A stretch of 7,919 nucleotides of DNA from Xanthobacteraceae bacterium. Its GTDB lineage: Bacteria; Pseudomonadota; Alphaproteobacteria; Rhizobiales; Xanthobacteraceae. This document shows, piece by piece, positions 5,376 to 7,919 of the stretch; positions within the stretch are counted from its first letter, which is position 1, and each line of letters opens with the position of its first letter. The DNA lies in NCBI GenBank assembly GCA_030040825.1, contig JASHSY010000167.1, positions 1 to 7,919 on the forward strand, read 5' to 3'. Under the pieces are notes generated by a model. That model was given only the letters and a program-made list of their open reading frames with translations, searched no databases and was not told the origin of the DNA. The position numbers and the translations under genes were made by a program.

Positions 5376-6572
5376 GTGGAGCTTATTCTCGCTGAGGCCG
5401 CAGGCGCTATTCTCCGCTGGCTGCACGTCATCGCCGGCATCGCTTGGATCGGCAGTTCGTTTTATTTCATTCACCTCGATCTCAGTCTAAGGCCGCGGGC
5501 GGGTTTGCCGGCCGGCGTCAAGGGCGATGAGTGGCAAGTCCACGGCGGCGGCTTTTACCACATGATGAAATATCTGGTGGCGCCGGCGCAGATGCCGGAC
5601 AGTCTGACCTGGTTCAAATGGGAAGCCTACACGACTTGGCTATCCGGCTTCGCATTGTTGGTTCTCGTTTATTATCTCGGCGCCGACTTGTTCCTGATCG
5701 ACAAGTCGGTGCTCGACATGACTGTGGCGCAGGCGGCCGGCTTTGCCTTTGTCAGCCTCGTCGTTTCCTGGCTGATCTATGAGGGACTGTGCCGCTCGCC
5801 GCTCGGCAAGCACGAGGTGGCGCTGGCGCTGGTCGGCTACGTCTATCTGGTGGTGCTGACTTACGCCTTCACCCACGTGTTCAGCGGCCGCGGCGCCTTT
5901 AATCAGATCGGCGCGGTAATCGGCACGATCATGGTGGCCAACGTCTTTATCATCATCATTCCAAATCAGAAGAAATCGGTCGCCGCGATGCTCGCCGGTA
6001 GGGAGCCCGACCCGGTCTGGGGCGAACTCGGCAAGCAGCGTTCGGTACATAACAATTATCTGACCTTGCCGGTCGTGTTTCTGATGCTGAGCAATCACTA
6101 TCCGCTGTTCTTCGCGACGCGGTTCAATTGGGTCATCGTCGCGATCGTGCTGGCGATCGGGCCGGTGATTCGGCATTTTTTCAATTCGCGACACGCCGGC
6201 AGCGGCAGTCCGTGGTGGACCTGGATAGTTGCGGCGGCAGGCATTGCCGTGATCATTTGGCTCTCAGCGGCCGGGCCGCGCGCGGCAACCACCGGCGCGT
6301 TGCCGCCGACGCCGAAATTCGCGCAAGTTTCTGACATCGTCACGTCGCGCTGCAGCATGTGCCACGCCGCCGAACCGGTCTGGGCCGGCATCGCCGCTGC
6401 GCCCCAAGGGGTACTGCTCGACAGCGACGAGCAAATCAAGCTGCACGCGTCGCTTATCGATGTCGTTGCGGTCCGCTCGAACTTCATGCCGCCCGGCAAC
6501 GTCACCGGAATGACCGACGACGAGCGGCTGACCCTGGCGTCGTGGATTGCCGCCGGCGCGCCGGCCAAGTGA
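5376..6572 (+). CDS. puuD: Membrane-bound urate oxidase (urate hydroxylase) PuuD with C-terminal cytochrome c domain
   Basis: PuuD oxidises urate to 5-hydroxyisourate at the cytoplasmic membrane. The Agrobacterium enzyme has been described as a cytochrome-c urate oxidase that passes electrons to the respiratory chain instead of forming hydrogen peroxide. The 398-residue protein has an N-terminal urate oxidase membrane domain (DUF989, PF06181) with about eight hydrophobic segments (roughly 12-32, 84-105, 115-137, 147-168, 176-196, 228-245, 250-268, 280-299). Histidines inside or beside them (H17, H33, H56, H62, H167, H225, H241) could bind b-type heme or metal. The C-terminal domain carries a c-heme site CSMCH (C326, C329, H330), with M371 in NFMPPGN as likely distal ligand. 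Heme c attachment requires a periplasmic C-terminus. The start is GTG at 5376 with GAGGGG (5359-5364) 11 nt upstream; no ATG fits. It is divergent from the importer and upstream of guaD. Length is close to known PuuD proteins. Confidence 0.93.
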   Translation: MELILAEAAGAILRWLHVIAGIAWIGSSFYFIHLDLSLRPRAGLPAGVKGDEWQVHGGGFYHMMKYLVAPAQMPDSLTWFKWEAYTTWLSGFALLVLVYYLGADLFLIDKSVLDMTVAQAAGFAFVSLVVSWLIYEGLCRSPLGKHEVALALVGYVYLVVLTYAFTHVFSGRGAFNQIGAVIGTIMVANVFIIIIPNQKKSVAAMLAGREPDPVWGELGKQRSVHNNYLTLPVVFLMLSNHYPLFFATRFNWVIVAIVLAIGPVIRHFFNSRHAGSGSPWWTWIVAAAGIAVIIWLSAAGPRAATTGALPPTPKFAQVSDIVTSRCSMCHAAEPVWAGIAAAPQGVLLDSDEQIKLHASLIDVVAVRSNFMPPGNVTGMTDDERLTLASWIAAGAPAK

Positions 6573-6598
6573 GCAACATGTTTCAACGTGTGCACATG

Positions 6599-6729
6599 AC
6601 CTCTCCCTCTCCTGAAAGGGGACGGTCGGCGCGCGGAGCGCGCCGGGGAGGGGTCAATGTCTCTGACACGGTCGGCTTGACCCCCACCCGGCGGCCTGCG
6701 GCCGCCGGCCTCCCCCTTCCAGGGCGAGG
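6599..6729. repeat. Paired inverted repeat (REP/BIME-like element) between puuD and guaD
   Basis: Two related GC-rich units face each other. Unit 1 (about 6599-6656) runs CCTCTCCCT, GAAAGGGG, a perfect hairpin CGGCGCGC/GCGCGCCG (6627-6634 and 6638-6645, loop GGA), then GGGAGGGGTCAA. Unit 2 (about 6677-6729) read on the minus strand shows the same plan: CCTCGCCCT, GGAAGGGGGA, a perfect 9-bp hairpin CCGGCGGCC/GGCCGCCGG (6688-6696 and 6700-6708, loop TGC on the plus strand), then GTGGGGGTCAA. About 20 bp separate them. The outer ends (CCTCTCCCT and AGGGCGAGG) also pair, so a transcript could form a long compound structure. The pattern resembles the dispersed intergenic palindromes common in alphaproteobacterial genomes. 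There is no U tract, so it is not a classical terminator, though it may attenuate transcription or protect the puuD mRNA 3' end. Confidence 0.75.
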
Positions 6730-6741
6730 CGATCAGAACGT

Positions 6742-6745
6742 GGAG
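6742..6745 (+). promoter_or_regulatory. Ribosome binding site GGAG that sets the guaD TTG start
   Basis: GGAG at 6742-6745 lies 8 nt before TTG at 6754, a normal spacing. The other in-frame TTG, at 6748, is only 2 nt from it, too close. No in-frame ATG or GTG occurs before the conserved AIRGRVLTF N-terminus, so this site supports the 6754 start. Confidence 0.6.
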
Positions 6746-6753
6746 CCTTGAGT

Positions 6754-7919
6754 TTGCGCGCGATCCGGGGCCGAGTCCTGACGTTCCTGCGCACGCCGCG
6801 CGGCGCCGGCGATGCGCAAAGCTACCGCTACATCGACGACGGCATCGTGCTGGTCAAGGACGGCCGCATCGAAGCGGCTGGCCTGGCGAGAGATATCGCA
6901 GCGCATATACCGGCGGATATGCCGGTCGAGCGGCACGCCGACGCGCTGATCATGCCAGGCTTCATCGATCCGCATATCCATTATCCGCAGACCCAGGTGA
7001 TCGCGTCCTATGGTGCGCAACTGCTCGAATGGCTGGAGAAATATACGTTTGTCGAAGAGCAGAAATTCGCCGATCCGGCGCACGCCGCACGCAATGCCGA
7101 TTTTTTCCTCGACGAACTGGCGCGCAATGGCACCACCACCGCATGCGCCTATTGCACGGCACATCCGGCTTCGGCCGACGCATTGTTCGCCGCCGCACAC
7201 AAACGCAATGTCGGCATGATCGCCGGCAACGCGGTGATGAACCGCAACGGGCCGCCCGGACTGCTGGCGCCGGCCAACAGCGCCATTGCCGATAGCCGCG
7301 ACCTGATCCGCCGCTGGCACGGTACCGGGCGGCAGCGTTACGCGGTGACTCCGCGCTTCGCCGTTACGTCGAGCGACGCGCAGCTTGCTGGACTGGGTGC
7401 GCTGCTGCGGGAATTTCCGACTACCTTGATGCAGACGCATCTCGACGAAAATCTCGGCGAGATCGCCGCCATCAAGAAGCTGTTTCCCGCCGACGCGAGC
7501 TATACCGCGGTTTACGACCGCTTCGGCCTGCTGGGCCCGCGCTCGTTGATGGGCCATTGCATCCATCTGACCGAGGCCGAGGTCGCGCTGTTGCGCGACA
7601 GCCAATCGGTCGCGGTGTTCTGCCCGACCTCCAACCTGTTTATCGGCAGCGGCTTGTTCGATTATGAGCGGCTGAACGCCGCCGGCATACGCATTGCGCT
7701 TGCCACCGACGTGGGCGGCGGTACGTCCTACTCGATGCTGCGCACCGCCGCCGAGGCCTACAAGGTGATGCAGTTGCAAGGCCAGAATTTGCCGGCGCTC
7801 GTCGCCTTCGATTTGATGACGCGAAGAAACGCCGCGGCGGTCGGCCGTGAGCGCGAGATTGGCAGCATCGCGCCGGGCGCTTACGCGGATCTGGTCGTGC
7901 TCGATGCGCGGTCAACGCC
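6754..7919 (+). CDS. guaD: Guanine deaminase GuaD (C-terminus beyond window)
   Basis: GuaD hydrolyses guanine to xanthine and ammonia in the cytoplasm, feeding the xanthine to urate route. The frame is open for 388 codons to the window edge; the family is about 430-440 residues, so perhaps 45 are missing. It is a zinc-dependent amidohydrolase: N-terminal AIRGRVLTFLRTP (3-15), PGFIDPHIHYPQ (68-79) with zinc ligands H74 and H76, EKYTFVEEQKF (95-105), NGTTTACAYCT (125-135), RNGPPGL (164-170), TPRFAVTS, QTHLDEN with ligand H229 and catalytic E232, GHCIHL (H268, H271), CPTSNLF and ATDVGGGTS with D319. Most relatives have HLSEN; here the Ser is D231. The start is inferred as TTG 6754 because stops and lack of ATG/GTG force a non-standard codon, and GGAG sits 8 nt upstream. 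It lies 181 nt after puuD on the same strand, behind an inverted-repeat element, so co-transcription is possible but unproved. Confidence 0.93.
   Translation, partial: MRAIRGRVLTFLRTPRGAGDAQSYRYIDDGIVLVKDGRIEAAGLARDIAAHIPADMPVERHADALIMPGFIDPHIHYPQTQVIASYGAQLLEWLEKYTFVEEQKFADPAHAARNADFFLDELARNGTTTACAYCTAHPASADALFAAAHKRNVGMIAGNAVMNRNGPPGLLAPANSAIADSRDLIRRWHGTGRQRYAVTPRFAVTSSDAQLAGLGALLREFPTTLMQTHLDENLGEIAAIKKLFPADASYTAVYDRFGLLGPRSLMGHCIHLTEAEVALLRDSQSVAVFCPTSNLFIGSGLFDYERLNAAGIRIALATDVGGGTSYSMLRTAAEAYKVMQLQGQNLPALVAFDLMTRRNAAAVGREREIGSIAPGAYADLVVLDARST

Noticed and set aside
6627..6708. Classical rho-independent terminator after puuD
   Set aside because: The hairpins are strong, but neither is followed by a U tract on either strand; the symmetric two-unit layout fits a dispersed repeat better.
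6733..7779. Minus-strand open frame (348 codons) opposite guaD
   Set aside because: guaD on the plus strand has full family motifs; the antisense translation is low-complexity and resembles no known protein.
1..7919. CRISPR array, tRNA, rRNA, insertion sequence or prophage genes
   Set aside because: No regularly spaced direct repeats, no cloverleaf or rRNA-like sequence, and no transposase or integrase frames were seen; nearly all of the window is accounted for by the seven genes and their spacers.

Overview
The window looks like a chromosomal segment from a GC-rich alphaproteobacterium, probably Hyphomicrobiales near Bradyrhizobium, Rhodopseudomonas or Xanthobacteraceae. The reasons are the GC-rich codon use, a small 'MKTPEQYRKFAEDCQRWA' protein of a kind I know mainly from Bradyrhizobiaceae, a membrane cytochrome-c urate oxidase (PuuD), and a GC-rich paired inverted repeat of the type scattered through these genomes. 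Genus is inference; no rRNA or other marker is present.

Layout from left to right: (1) positions 1-90, minus strand, hold the N-terminal 30 codons of a small protein of unknown function, preceded by a leader that could fold over its ribosome binding site. (2) Positions 91-396 are non-coding, with the upstream region of the small gene and a hairpin terminator of the next operon. (3) Positions 397-5135, minus strand, form one tight four-gene ABC importer operon. Its transcription order is double-domain ATPase, permease 1, permease 2, periplasmic BMP-family (PnrA-like) binding protein. The first three genes overlap by 17 and 8 nt; the binding protein follows after 42 nt with its own good Shine-Dalgarno. 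(4) Positions 5136-5375 are a divergent control region. (5) Positions 5376-6572, plus strand, are puuD, a membrane urate oxidase with a C-terminal cytochrome c domain and a GTG start. (6) Positions 6573-6753 hold a paired inverted repeat (BIME-like). (7) From 6754 to the window end, plus strand, is guaD (guanine deaminase), with a probable TTG start and cut off by the window edge.

Taken together this is a purine salvage and catabolism locus. The BMP-type importer belongs to a family whose studied members carry purine nucleosides and related compounds. GuaD turns guanine into xanthine. Xanthine dehydrogenase, not seen here, would make urate, and PuuD would oxidise urate to 5-hydroxyisourate while passing electrons through its heme toward the respiratory chain rather than making hydrogen peroxide. 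The importer's exact substrate is inferred from family and neighbourhood only. No frameshifted genes, transposases, tRNAs, rRNAs or CRISPR arrays were seen. The window is mostly a well-formed metabolic locus; the less ordinary items are the paired repeat forming the guaD leader, the possible SD-masking hairpin, the asymmetric ATPase and the membrane cytochrome urate oxidase.
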